8,490 nt of DNA from Rhodobiaceae bacterium (GCA_027352645.1 DAIEIL010000034.1:1-8490), one strand, 5' to 3'; shown: positions 1 through 7,291, counted from the stretch's first letter. Notes: generated from the sequence alone by a model not told the origin. A program made the numbers and translations.

Positions 1-928
1 CCTCGATCCAGGATGCGATATCCTTCCAGACGACCTCCCGCTGCAGATCGCGCAATAGCATGTGATAGCCATTGGCGTAGCAAGCAGTGCTCACATTGAC
101 ATGCGCCGCCTGCATGTCGGCGAGCGTATGCGCCACCGGCAATTCCGGCACGATCTGGTCATGCGCGCCATAAAGCAGCAGCACCGGCACATTGATGCGC
201 GTCGAGGCCACCGCCGCCTCATCCATCAGCGTCACAAGGCCATAGATCGTTCCGATCTGCGTCTCCTTGATGACCAGCGGATCGCGGCCCAGCGCGCGCA
301 GCATCTCGATATTGTCCGACGGTCTGATATTGAGCCCCCGCCCGGTCACCGTCATCTCCGGCACCATATGGGCGCTCGACCAGAGCACGACGTCATAGAA
401 CGCGTTCATCTCCCGCCAGCCCCAGACGGCAGGCGCGGCGAGAATGACGCCGTCGACCTTGGGCGGATTCGGCAGCCCGAAGGCGCGCATCACCACGCCG
501 CCCCCCATGCTTTCGCCGAGAAGATAGACCGGCACATTGGGATTCTCCTGCCTGACGAGCGCGACCACCGCGTCGAGATCGTCGGCCATGCGCGCGTCGC
601 CCGCCCAGAGCCCGCGTCCCGGCGCGCGCCCGAAGCCGCGCTGGTCAAAGGCGTAGACGCTGATCCCGTGTTCCGGGAACCAGCGCCCCGGCATATCGAA
701 GGCATTGGAATAGTCGTTGAAGCCGTGAACGCCGATGATGACCGCCTTCGGGTTCGCCGCCGGCCAGACGCGCAAGGGCAGCCGCGCCCCGTCCGAGGTC
801 ACGACATTCTGGCTCTCGATCCGTGGCGCATAGACGGGGTCCCCCGTCGCCATCAGGCGCGGGGCGCAACCGAAGGTCACGCCCAGAACAAGCGCCGATC
901 CGAGCGCCAACCGAAATGCTTTCCGCAT
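1..928 (-). CDS. alpha/beta hydrolase, lysophospholipase/monoacylglycerol-lipase-like (3' end outside window)
   Basis: Partial gene: 309 residues are visible and the stop lies beyond position 1. It resembles serine hydrolases of the Hydrolase_4 (monoacylglycerol lipase/lysophospholipase) type, which cleave carboxylic esters; the real substrate is unknown. The nucleophile elbow GESMGG places the catalytic Ser at residue 140. GAHDQIVP gives the likely acid Asp257, and NGYHMLLRD gives His289. An early HGFNDYS segment forms the oxyanion-hole side, and FDQRGFGRAPG is typical of the family. The N-terminus is a short positively charged and hydrophobic stretch ending VTFGC with Cys21. This looks like a signal peptide and perhaps a weak lipobox (Thr and Phe at -3/-2 are atypical), so export or membrane anchoring is likely but not certain. 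The ATG lies 5 nt after the stop of the UDG-like gene, so it is probably the last visible gene of the acyl-CoA dehydrogenase operon. Confidence 0.85.
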   Translation of the reverse strand, partial: MRKAFRLALGSALVLGVTFGCAPRLMATGDPVYAPRIESQNVVTSDGARLPLRVWPAANPKAVIIGVHGFNDYSNAFDMPGRWFPEHGISVYAFDQRGFGRAPGRGLWAGDARMADDLDAVVALVRQENPNVPVYLLGESMGGGVVMRAFGLPNPPKVDGVILAAPAVWGWREMNAFYDVVLWSSAHMVPEMTVTGRGLNIRPSDNIEMLRALGRDPLVIKETQIGTIYGLVTLMDEAAVASTRINVPVLLLYGAHDQIVPELPVAHTLADMQAAHVNVSTACYANGYHMLLRDLQREVVWKDIASWIE

Positions 929-933
929 GTGCC

Positions 934-1539
934 TTATCCAATCAGCCGGCGTACGTCTCGCTGTAGCGCCGGAAGAACGTCCGTTTCGAACCATGGATGC
1001 TTCCTGATCCAGGCATTATTACGCCAGGAGGGATGTGGCAGGGGTATGGCGGAAGGAAGATAGTCGCGCCAGGCCGCGACCGTTTCCGTCAGGCTCGCCT
1101 TGCGCCTCGGGCCCAGATGCCAGCCTTGCGCATATTGCCCGACAAGCAGCGTCAATTCTATCTGCGGCATGAGCGCGAAAAGCCGCGCCCGCCAGTGCCC
1201 CGCGCATTCGCGCCTCGGCGGCAGATCGCCTCCCTTGGCGTCGAGCCCCGGAAAGCAGAAGCCCATGGGCACGATGGCGATGCGCGAAACGTCGTAGAAC
1301 TCGTCCGCGCTCACGCCCATCCACTCTCTCAGCCGGTCCCCGCTCGGATCGGTGAAGGGGGTGCCGGATGCATGGACCCGCGTTCCCGGCGCCTGCCCCA
1401 CAATGCAAAGCCGCGCCGTCTGCGACACGCGCAGCACCGGACGCGGCTCATGCGGAAGCGGTTTGCCCGCCGGCTCGTCGATGCAAAGCCGGCAGGCGCT
1501 TATATCTTCAGCGAGCTTTTCGAGCGCGCCTTGCACCAT
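934..1539 (-). CDS. uracil-DNA glycosylase superfamily protein, probable [4Fe-4S]
   Basis: A 201-residue protein of the UDG superfamily (PF03167 type), whose members remove uracil or other damaged bases from DNA. The superfamily motif 1 region is GQAPGTRVHASGTPF starting at Gly48. Motif 2 is LPHPSWRNN with His169-Pro170-Ser171. Four cysteines, C16-x2-C19 near the N-terminus and C95-x16-C112, match in order and spacing the cluster ligands of family 4 Fe-S UDGs, so an iron-sulfur cluster is likely (inference). Motif 1 is not the GEAPG of family 4 nor the GLAPG of family 5, so base specificity and even glycosylase activity are open. It sits 5 nt after the acyl-CoA dehydrogenase stop and 5 nt before the hydrolase, so it is probably cotranscribed and translationally coupled. 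The only Shine-Dalgarno-like bases near the ATG, AAGG, overlap the preceding TAA stop. Confidence 0.85.
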   Translation of the reverse strand: MVQGALEKLAEDISACRLCIDEPAGKPLPHEPRPVLRVSQTARLCIVGQAPGTRVHASGTPFTDPSGDRLREWMGVSADEFYDVSRIAIVPMGFCFPGLDAKGGDLPPRRECAGHWRARLFALMPQIELTLLVGQYAQGWHLGPRRKASLTETVAAWRDYLPSAIPLPHPSWRNNAWIRKHPWFETDVLPALQRDVRRLIG

Positions 1540-1544
1540 TCGCC

Positions 1545-2696
1545 TTACTGAACTTCCTTCAGCATGTTGCGCGCGATGATGACCTGCTGCACCTGGCTCG
1601 TGCCTTCATAGATGCGGAAGATGCGCACATCGCGATAGAAACGCTCGATGCCGTAATCGGCGACATAGCCCGCGCCGCCATGGATCTGCACCGCGCGGTC
1701 GGCGATGCGGCCCACAGCCTCCGAGCAGAAGAGCTTGGTGCAGGAACTTTCCGTTCCAACTTCCTCGCCCGCGTCGCGGCGCTTCGCGGCGTCGATCACC
1801 ATGCAGCGGCCCGCATAAAGCTCCATCTTCGAATCCGCCAGCATCGCCTGCACAAGTTGCAGATTGCCGATCGGCGCGCCGAACTGATGGCGCTCGGCGG
1901 CGTATTTCGTCGAGTCCTCGACCAGACGAGACGCAACGCCCATGCAGACGGCGGAAATGTGAAGGCGCCCGCGCTCCAGAACCTGCATCGCGGTCACGAA
2001 GCCCTTGCCCTCCGTCTCGCCGAGAAGGCAATCGGCCGGGATGCGCGCATTGTCGAAGATGACGTCGCAAATATGCGCGCCCTGCTGGCCCATCTTCTTT
2101 TCCGGCTTGCCGATGCTGATGCCCGGAATGTCGCGCGGAATGACGAAGGCGGAAACGCCCTTCGCGCCCGGCGTCTTCGGGTCGGTGCGCGCCATCAGCG
2201 TGAAGGCATGCGCCTTGTTCGCATTGGTGATGAAGCGCTTCGTGCCGTTGACCACATAATGGTCGCCGTCGCGGATCGCCGTCGTCTTGAGCGACGCCGC
2301 ATCGGAGCCAGCTTCCGGCTCGGTCAGGGCGAAGCTGATGATGACCTCGCCGCTCGCGATCTTGGGCAGCCAGTATTCCTTCTGGTCCTGCCGGCCATGC
2401 ATGACGATGCCCTGGCTTCCGATGCCCACATTGGTGCCGATGACGGAGCGGAAGGCCGGCGAGGTGCGGCCCAGTTCGAACATGAGGAGGCATTCCTCCT
2501 CCATGTTGAGGCCGAGCCCGCCATATTCGACCGGCACGGAAATGCCGAAGAGGCCAAGTTCCTTCATCTCCTCGACGATCTCGGCGGGAACGGCGTCGTT
2601 TTCCGACACCTGGTCCTCGATCGGCCGCAGCCGCTCGTCGACGAAGCGACGGACGGAAGAGATCAGTTGTTCGCGTGTTTCGGCGTCGAGGGCCAT
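1545..2696 (-). CDS. acyl-CoA dehydrogenase (short/branched-chain type)
   Basis: A complete 383-residue FAD-dependent acyl-CoA dehydrogenase, the usual length for the family. It catalyses alpha,beta-dehydrogenation of an acyl-CoA thioester and passes electrons to ETF; chain-length preference cannot be read from sequence. The N-terminal helical domain is followed by signature 1, ALTEPEAGSD (residues 123-132), and the beta-domain segment FITNAN. RHQFGAPIGNLQ (269-280) and QIHGGAGY (337-344) are FAD/tetramer-contact regions. The catalytic base is Glu364 in RIYEGTSQVQQ, the position used by short- and medium-chain enzymes rather than the isovaleryl/long-chain arrangement. The ATG has GGAG five bases upstream (2702-2705) and a promoter candidate further up. 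It is the first gene of a three-gene minus-strand operon and is divergent from the thioesterase. Confidence 0.95.
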   Translation of the reverse strand: MALDAETREQLISSVRRFVDERLRPIEDQVSENDAVPAEIVEEMKELGLFGISVPVEYGGLGLNMEEECLLMFELGRTSPAFRSVIGTNVGIGSQGIVMHGRQDQKEYWLPKIASGEVIISFALTEPEAGSDAASLKTTAIRDGDHYVVNGTKRFITNANKAHAFTLMARTDPKTPGAKGVSAFVIPRDIPGISIGKPEKKMGQQGAHICDVIFDNARIPADCLLGETEGKGFVTAMQVLERGRLHISAVCMGVASRLVEDSTKYAAERHQFGAPIGNLQLVQAMLADSKMELYAGRCMVIDAAKRRDAGEEVGTESSCTKLFCSEAVGRIADRAVQIHGGAGYVADYGIERFYRDVRIFRIYEGTSQVQQVIIARNMLKEVQ

Positions 2697-2732
2697 GTTC
2701 GCTCCGCTCTTCTGGGGGGTATGCAGGGGCGG

Positions 2733-2760
2733 AATTTAGCCGCTGGTGCCGAAAGATCAA
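2733..2760 (-). promoter_or_regulatory. candidate sigma70-like promoter of the acyl-CoA dehydrogenase operon
   Basis: Read on the minus strand, TTGATC (2760-2755) and TAAATT (2738-2733) are separated by 16 nt, close to the -35/-10 consensus. Transcription would start near 2726, giving a leader of about 30 nt that contains the GGAG ribosome site. This was found by eye only. Confidence 0.4.
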
Positions 2761-2830
2761 AGCCCCTCGGAAAAGCGTGGCTTTTATCGACTTCCGCGGC
2801 GTAAACCGGCCCTCCACGGCCCATTGGTTC

Positions 2831-2859
2831 TTCGACACGGCCTTCCGACCTGCTATGAG
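2831..2859 (+). promoter_or_regulatory. candidate promoter of the thioesterase-oxidoreductase pair
   Basis: TTCGAC (2831-2836), a 17-nt spacer and TATGAG (2854-2859) make a plausible -35/-10 pair. The start would fall near 2866, about 33 nt before the thioesterase ATG. It diverges from the acyl-CoA dehydrogenase promoter candidate about 70 bp away. Matches are partial, so this is tentative. Confidence 0.35.
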
Positions 2860-2898
2860 ACAGGCATTGAAGATCGCGATTTGTATCGAGGCCCCGTC

Positions 2899-3339
2899 AT
2901 GAAAACCCCTCCCCCCCGCCTTGCCAATTATGAAAGCTGGGACGGAACCGATCCTTTCGAGGATCGCGCCGGTCCCTTCTTCTTCCGCAAGCTGGAAACG
3001 GGCGAAGTGCGCTGCGCCTTCGAGGCGACGCCTGCCCATTGCAATGGCGGCGGCTTCCTTCATGGCGGCCTCCTGATGACCTTCGCCGATTTCTCGCTCT
3101 TCGCCATCGGCCGCGACGTGATCGGCGGCCACGCCGTCACCGTATCCTTCAATGCGGAATTCACGGCCGCCGGACTCCCCGGAGACATCGTCGAGGCCCG
3201 CGGCGAAGTCATGAAGAATACCGGCAGCATGGTTTTCCTTCGCGGCCACGTCTACACGGCGACAGATGAAGGCGAGCGCGTCCTCATGAACTTCAGCGGC
3301 ATCGTGAAGCGCGTCCGGCAAAAGCCTGAATCCCACTAG
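2899..3339 (+). CDS. PaaI-family hotdog-fold thioesterase
   Basis: A 146-residue single hotdog-domain protein, the usual size for PaaI/acyl-CoA thioesterase relatives, which hydrolyse acyl- or aryl-CoA to free acid and CoA. The diagnostic stretch is AHCNGGGFLHGGLLMTFADF, with Asn49, His55-Gly56-Gly57 and Asp64 in the positions expected of the PaaI active site. The rest is the alternating strand pattern of the fold (VSFNAEFTAAGLPGDIVEA, then GHVYTATDEGERVLMNFSG). I chose the ATG at 2899 because GAGG lies 7 nt upstream and the protein then begins just before the hotdog domain. The reading frame is open further up to an ATG at 2746, but that stretch covers the promoter region and has no domain. 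It is followed after 30 nt by the flavin oxidoreductase, probably in one transcript. The substrate is unknown. Confidence 0.88.
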   Translation: MKTPPPRLANYESWDGTDPFEDRAGPFFFRKLETGEVRCAFEATPAHCNGGGFLHGGLLMTFADFSLFAIGRDVIGGHAVTVSFNAEFTAAGLPGDIVEARGEVMKNTGSMVFLRGHVYTATDEGERVLMNFSGIVKRVRQKPESH

Positions 3340-3369
3340 AGCGCTGCAAGGGCCGGAGGTGTCCCGAAC

Positions 3370-4398
3370 ATGGTTTCATTGAGCGTCCTCGACCAGTCTC
3401 CGATCCGCCAGGGCGGCACCGCCGCCGAGGCCATGGCGAACACGCTCGACCTCGCACGGCATGCGGAGCGGCTGGGCTACAGCCGCTACTGGCTCGCCGA
3501 GCATCACAACACCAATTCCTTCGCAGGCTCCGCGCCGGAAATCATGATCGCCGCCGTCGCCGCCGCGACGAGCCGTATTCGCGTGGGCTCGGCAGGCGTC
3601 ATGCTCCCGCATTACAGCCCCCTCAAGGTCGCGGAGCTTTTCCGTGTCCTCGAAACGCTCTATCCGGGCCGCATCGATCTGGGGCTTGGCCGCGCGCCGG
3701 GTTCAGACCAGCGCACTGCCCGCGCCCTTCAGCCCGGACCCAATGCCTATCCCATCGACGTCTTTCCCCAGCAGGTCGAATTGCTGATCCAGTTTCTGGA
3801 AGACTCGAACGGTCTTTCCGGCGATGCGGGCGGATTCCCGGACACACATCCGTGGCGCGGCATCCACGCGACGCCGCGTGGCCCCGGCATGCCGCCACTC
3901 TGGATGCTCGGTTCGGGCGGCGACGGCGCTGCCTATGCTGCGTCCTTCGGCATGCATTATTGCTTCGCTCATTTCATCAATCAGGACGCGGGCACAGGTC
4001 CGCTGGAGCTTTATCGCAGCCAGTTCCGTCCCTCGCGCCACCTCTCTTCGCCGCATGGTTCCATCGGTGTCTCCGTCACGGTCGCGGAAACGGAAGAGGA
4101 AGCGCGCCGCATCGCCGCGCCGCGCAACCTCTGGGTTCTGCATCTCCTGCAAAACCGGGCTGGCGCCTTCCCCTCGGTCGAAGACGCGCTCGCCTATCAG
4201 TACTCGGACGATGAGAAGGTCATGCTCCGCGCGGTCGAGCGTCGCGGCATCATCGGCACGCCCGCACAGGTGCGCAGCCGCCTTCTCGCCATGGGTGAGG
4301 AATATGGCGTGGACGATTTCGTGATCCTCACCATCACCTACGATCAGAAAGACCGCATCCGCTCTTATGAGCTTCTCGCGGAAGCCTTCGGGCTTTAA
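3370..4398 (+). CDS. LLM-class flavin-dependent oxidoreductase (luciferase-like, YhbW-type group 1)
   Basis: A 342-residue protein of the bacterial-luciferase-like (LLM) TIM-barrel family, which uses reduced FMN or a related flavin for oxidations or reductions. The opening LSVLDQSPIRQGG, the segment RYWLAEHHNTNSFAGSAPE (residues 39-57) and LPHYSPLKVAE (79-89) are hallmarks. So is LYPGRIDLGLGRAPG (97-111), which is typical of the group 1 subfamily containing E. coli YhbW. The substrate is not known for this subfamily and cannot be inferred here. A strong GGAGGT (3355-3360) lies 9 nt before the ATG, supporting this start. It follows the thioesterase by 30 nt, so it is likely its operon partner. 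Its TAA stop overlaps the stop of the convergent MFS gene, leaving no room for a dedicated terminator between them. Confidence 0.92.
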   Translation: MVSLSVLDQSPIRQGGTAAEAMANTLDLARHAERLGYSRYWLAEHHNTNSFAGSAPEIMIAAVAAATSRIRVGSAGVMLPHYSPLKVAELFRVLETLYPGRIDLGLGRAPGSDQRTARALQPGPNAYPIDVFPQQVELLIQFLEDSNGLSGDAGGFPDTHPWRGIHATPRGPGMPPLWMLGSGGDGAAYAASFGMHYCFAHFINQDAGTGPLELYRSQFRPSRHLSSPHGSIGVSVTVAETEEEARRIAAPRNLWVLHLLQNRAGAFPSVEDALAYQYSDDEKVMLRAVERRGIIGTPAQVRSRLLAMGEEYGVDDFVILTITYDQKDRIRSYELLAEAFGL

Positions 4399-5816
4399 TC
4401 CCCCGCCTGTATCCGCGCGCGGCGCTCTGTCCTGCGGTCGAGTGCGGCGCGCAGCCTCACCTGCCGTTCATGCGTGATCGGGTAGTTCCAGATGATCGTC
4501 GTCGAGACGATCCACAAAGCGAGCGGCACGAGGCAATACATGGCGGTCAGCGCGAAATGCGCCGCCGCGCTGTTTGTCCGCGCTTGTGGATCGAAGCCGA
4601 TCCAGGAAAGCACGGGCAGCGCGATCCCAACGCCCGCCGCCTCGAAGAATTTCCGCACCATGGCGAGAAAGGCGAACAGAAAAGCCGTGCGCTGCTCGCC
4701 GCTCTTGAGCGTGTCGAGATCGACAACATCGGCAAGGATCGACTGGCCGAGAATGGGCGCCGCGCCGATGGTGAAGCCCTGTATCAGCGTAATGGTCAGC
4801 ATGGCGGGAAACACCGCCTCGGGAAAATTCGGCTTCACCCAGTAGATGATCACGGGCACCAGCGCGAAGGCGGCAAGGCTCGCAAATCCTGCAACGCCAA
4901 TGCCCTTGTGCTTGCCGATACGTCCGCCGATGCCGACCCAGAAGGGCGAGCCGACGACGCCCGCCGCGAAAAGCGCGAAAATCAGCACCGAGCTGCTTCG
5001 GCCCATGTCCGCGACATGCTCGAAGAATAGCACTGCAACGCCTGCATTGATCGAACTTGCCAGCGCGCCGAGGATGACCGTCGCAAGGATCATGCGCAGC
5101 GGCCCGTTCCGCATCGCCACGCGCACGCCCGACACCAGGGAAATCGGTGTGCTGTGTCCCTTCGCAGGTTCGCGCACCGAGCGCAGCAGGATGATGAGGC
5201 AGACCGGAAGCAGTCCGGCCGTGAGCCAGCCCAGCGCGGCCATGGCGCCGCGCGAGGCGGCGCTCTCCGGCGTCGCTCCCCCACCGCCGCCTTGCCCCGC
5301 GACGATGGGAACCGTGATCGCAATCAGAAGTCCGATCAGCAGGAATATCTGGCGGCTGCCGGTGATGCGGTTGCGCTCGTGATAGTCGTCCGAGATTTCC
5401 GCGCCCCATGCGCCATAGGGAATCTCGATCAGCGTGTAGCCGAGATAGATCGCGCATATCCAGAGAAGCAGATAGAGGTTCGTCACGTGTCCCTGCGGCA
5501 CGAAGAGCATGACCGACGCGATCATCATGATGATCACGCCACCGATGACCCATGGCCGCCGCCTGCCCCAGCGCGTATGCGTGCGGTCGCTCATGCGGCC
5601 GATGAAGGGATCGACGAACACGTCGCTCAAACGCGCAAGCATCAGGATGAAGCCCACCGCGCCGAGATCGAGGCCGAGCGTCCCTGAATAAAAGGGTGGA
5701 ATATAGATCGCCAGCGGAAGCCCGATGACCGCCATGGGAACAACGAGTTGCCCATAGGCGAAGAGTTCCCATTTGCCGAGCTTCGGCGTGCCGCGCTTGC
5801 GCTGCCCGTTTCTCAT
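4395..5816 (-). CDS. MFS transporter, GPH (glycoside-pentoside-hexuronide)/MFS_2 type
   Basis: A 473-residue inner-membrane transporter with the many hydrophobic segments expected of a 12-helix MFS protein. The diagnostic loop after helix 2 is SDVFVDPFIGRMSDRTHTRW followed by GRRRPW (Asp69-Pro70, Asp77-Arg78). This is the GPH/MelB-like signature of MFS_2 proteins, which usually import sugars or organic solutes with a cation. IEIPYGAWGAEISDDYHERN and the following arginine-rich turn are also typical of this group. The substrate is unknown; alphaproteobacterial relatives are found in many catabolic settings. A five-glycine run (residues 176-180) before TPESAAS marks an extended loop. GGGGAGG about 10 nt upstream supports the ATG. 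The upstream 95-nt gap holds a palindromic operator candidate. The nucleoside transporter gene lies upstream on the same strand. Confidence 0.92.
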   Translation of the reverse strand: MRNGQRKRGTPKLGKWELFAYGQLVVPMAVIGLPLAIYIPPFYSGTLGLDLGAVGFILMLARLSDVFVDPFIGRMSDRTHTRWGRRRPWVIGGVIIMMIASVMLFVPQGHVTNLYLLLWICAIYLGYTLIEIPYGAWGAEISDDYHERNRITGSRQIFLLIGLLIAITVPIVAGQGGGGGATPESAASRGAMAALGWLTAGLLPVCLIILLRSVREPAKGHSTPISLVSGVRVAMRNGPLRMILATVILGALASSINAGVAVLFFEHVADMGRSSSVLIFALFAAGVVGSPFWVGIGGRIGKHKGIGVAGFASLAAFALVPVIIYWVKPNFPEAVFPAMLTITLIQGFTIGAAPILGQSILADVVDLDTLKSGEQRTAFLFAFLAMVRKFFEAAGVGIALPVLSWIGFDPQARTNSAAAHFALTAMYCLVPLALWIVSTTIIWNYPITHERQVRLRAALDRRTERRARIQAGD

Positions 5817-5838
5817 TTTTCTCTGCCTCCCCGCAGAT

Positions 5839-5857
5839 TAGTAAGCGAAAGTTACTA
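5839..5857. promoter_or_regulatory. perfect inverted repeat, operator candidate for the MFS gene
   Basis: TAGTAA-N7-TTACTA is a perfect 6-bp inverted repeat with a 7-nt spacer, centred 32 nt before the MFS ATG. It is AT-rich in an otherwise GC-rich gap, and it lies where a promoter -10 region would be: a weak TTGCGT-N18-GATAGT pair on the minus strand runs into it. The size and placement fit a dimeric repressor such as a TetR/AcrR-type protein (inference); no regulator gene is in the window. A stem-loop in the mRNA leader is the alternative, but the stem is AT-rich and weak. Confidence 0.45.
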
Positions 5858-5911
5858 TCTTGCCGGAAGGCAGGGCAACGCAATTCGCGTTTCCCCTCCG
5901 TCAGCCCGCGT

Positions 5912-7171
5912 TCAGGTAATGAGGCCGATCACCGCGCCCGTCATCGAGGTCGCAAGCGTGCCTGAAACGATGGCCCGTGTACCGAGCGTCACGATATCCG
6001 AGCGACGCGACGGCACCAGCGCCGTCAGCCCGCCGATCAGAATGCCGACGCTGCCGAGATTGGCGAAGCCGCACATGCCATAGACCATGATGAGCGCGGA
6101 GCGCGGGCTAAGCGTCCCCGGCGGCAGATGCGCGAGATCGATATAGGCGATGAACTCGTTGAGGATCGTCTTCGTCCCCATGAGCTGCCCCGCCGCCTGC
6201 ATTTCGCTGGCAGGCACGCCCATCAGCCAGACGAGCGGCGAGAAAGCCCAGCCGAGCATGCGCTGCAAGGTGAGCGGCGCTCCCGCGATGTCGGGAAAGG
6301 CGCCAAGGATGATGTTGACCAGCGCGACCAGCGCCACCATCACGACCAGCATGGCAAGAATGTTGAGCAGCAGATGGAGCCCGTCCACCGTGCCCCGCGT
6401 CACCGCGTCCATGCTGCTTTCATAATCGACAAGCGGCTCTTCTCCGGCAACGCCCGTCCCTGCGAAACCCTTTTCCTCGGGCACCATCACCCGCGCCACG
6501 GTAATGCCCGCCGGCAGCGAAATGAGCGACGCGACGAGGATCTGTCCCAGCGCGCCCGGCACCACGGGATCGAGTACGCTCGCATAGAGAACCAGAACCG
6601 TGCCCGAAACGCTGGCGAGCCCGACCGTCATCATGATGAACAGTTCCGCCCGCGTCAGCCTTTCGAGATAGGGCCGGATGAGCAATGGCGCTTCCGCCAT
6701 CCCGAGAAACATGGTCGACGCGGAAGCGAGCCCTACCGCGCCGCCGAGCCCCATGCTCCGTTGCAGCAGGAAGGCGAAGCCCCGCGTCACCCAGCCAAGC
6801 ACTCGCCAATGCCAGAGCAGCGCCGAAAGCGCCGACATGACGACCACCAACGGCAAGGCCTGAAAGCCGATGACGTAGGCGTTGGCCGGGTTCCTGATCT
6901 CGAATGGCGCCGGGCCGCCGCCCAGATAGCCGAAAACGAAGCCCGTCCCCGCCCGCGTCGCCTCCGTCAGCGCATCGACCGCGCTGTTGAGCGCGAAGAG
7001 CGCGGCGCGCGTCGCAGGAACTTTGAGAAGCAGAAGCGCGATCGCGACCTGCAGGCCGATTCCCACCGCGACCGGCAGGATGGAAAAGTCCCGCCTGCGC
7101 TCACTGAGCACCCAGGCCACGCCAATGATTACGGCCAGCCCGAGGGCGCTTTGCAGGGGCAGAAGAGGCAT
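5912..7171 (-). CDS. concentrative nucleoside transporter (CNT/NupC family)
   Basis: A 419-residue inner-membrane transporter of the CNT family, which takes up nucleosides with sodium or protons. The N-terminal helices are followed by the HP1/TM4 region TMFLGMAEAPLLIRPYL. The C-terminal core has ILNEFIAY (Glu339) and GMCGFANLGSVGILIGG (Asn371, Ser374), which match the ribose-binding Glu, Asn and Ser of the Vibrio CNT. In HP1 the usual GQTE is GMAE, so only the Glu (160) is kept. The Asn four residues before the Gly, a sodium ligand in the Vibrio protein, is Thr153. Specificity or coupling ion may therefore differ. I chose the ATG at 7171 rather than the GTG at 7177 because GGAG lies 5 nt before the ATG, while the GTG has no well-spaced site. 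The gene is divergent from the SDR and 95 nt upstream of the MFS gene. Confidence 0.9.
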   Translation of the reverse strand: MPLLPLQSALGLAVIIGVAWVLSERRRDFSILPVAVGIGLQVAIALLLLKVPATRAALFALNSAVDALTEATRAGTGFVFGYLGGGPAPFEIRNPANAYVIGFQALPLVVVMSALSALLWHWRVLGWVTRGFAFLLQRSMGLGGAVGLASASTMFLGMAEAPLLIRPYLERLTRAELFIMMTVGLASVSGTVLVLYASVLDPVVPGALGQILVASLISLPAGITVARVMVPEEKGFAGTGVAGEEPLVDYESSMDAVTRGTVDGLHLLLNILAMLVVMVALVALVNIILGAFPDIAGAPLTLQRMLGWAFSPLVWLMGVPASEMQAAGQLMGTKTILNEFIAYIDLAHLPPGTLSPRSALIMVYGMCGFANLGSVGILIGGLTALVPSRRSDIVTLGTRAIVSGTLATSMTGAVIGLIT

Positions 7172-7291
7172 TTTCACTCCAATGGCGTTTTCCCTCGCGG
7201 GAATCAGGAAGTCGGACGCAGCATAATGGCCCGAAAGCGGCCGGGTATAAGTCTGACCGATGCCTGTTCATCCGCGCAACAACACCCTCCC

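Noticed and set aside
62..1063. Plus-strand open frame of 333 codons antisense to the hydrolase
   Set aside because: It is a low-complexity Arg/His-rich translation. The minus strand has an alpha/beta hydrolase with a full catalytic triad.
1368..2804. Plus-strand open frame of 478 codons antisense to the acyl-CoA dehydrogenase
   Set aside because: The composition is His/Arg/Ala-rich with no recognisable domain, and the opposite strand carries a complete conserved enzyme.
2746..2898. Upstream in-frame extension of the thioesterase
   Set aside because: It crosses both promoter candidates, lacks a ribosome site and adds no hotdog sequence; the ATG at 2899 has GAGG at good spacing.
1606..3336. 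Long minus-strand open frame (576 codons) spanning the acyl-CoA dehydrogenase and thioesterase region
   Set aside because: It is out of frame with the acyl-CoA dehydrogenase and antisense to the thioesterase, both of which have full family motifs. Its translation is arginine/histidine-rich with no domain. Such shadows are common at this GC content.
7172..7177. GTG start for the CNT transporter
   Set aside because: The GGAG before it is immediately adjacent to the GTG but optimally spaced for the ATG at 7171.
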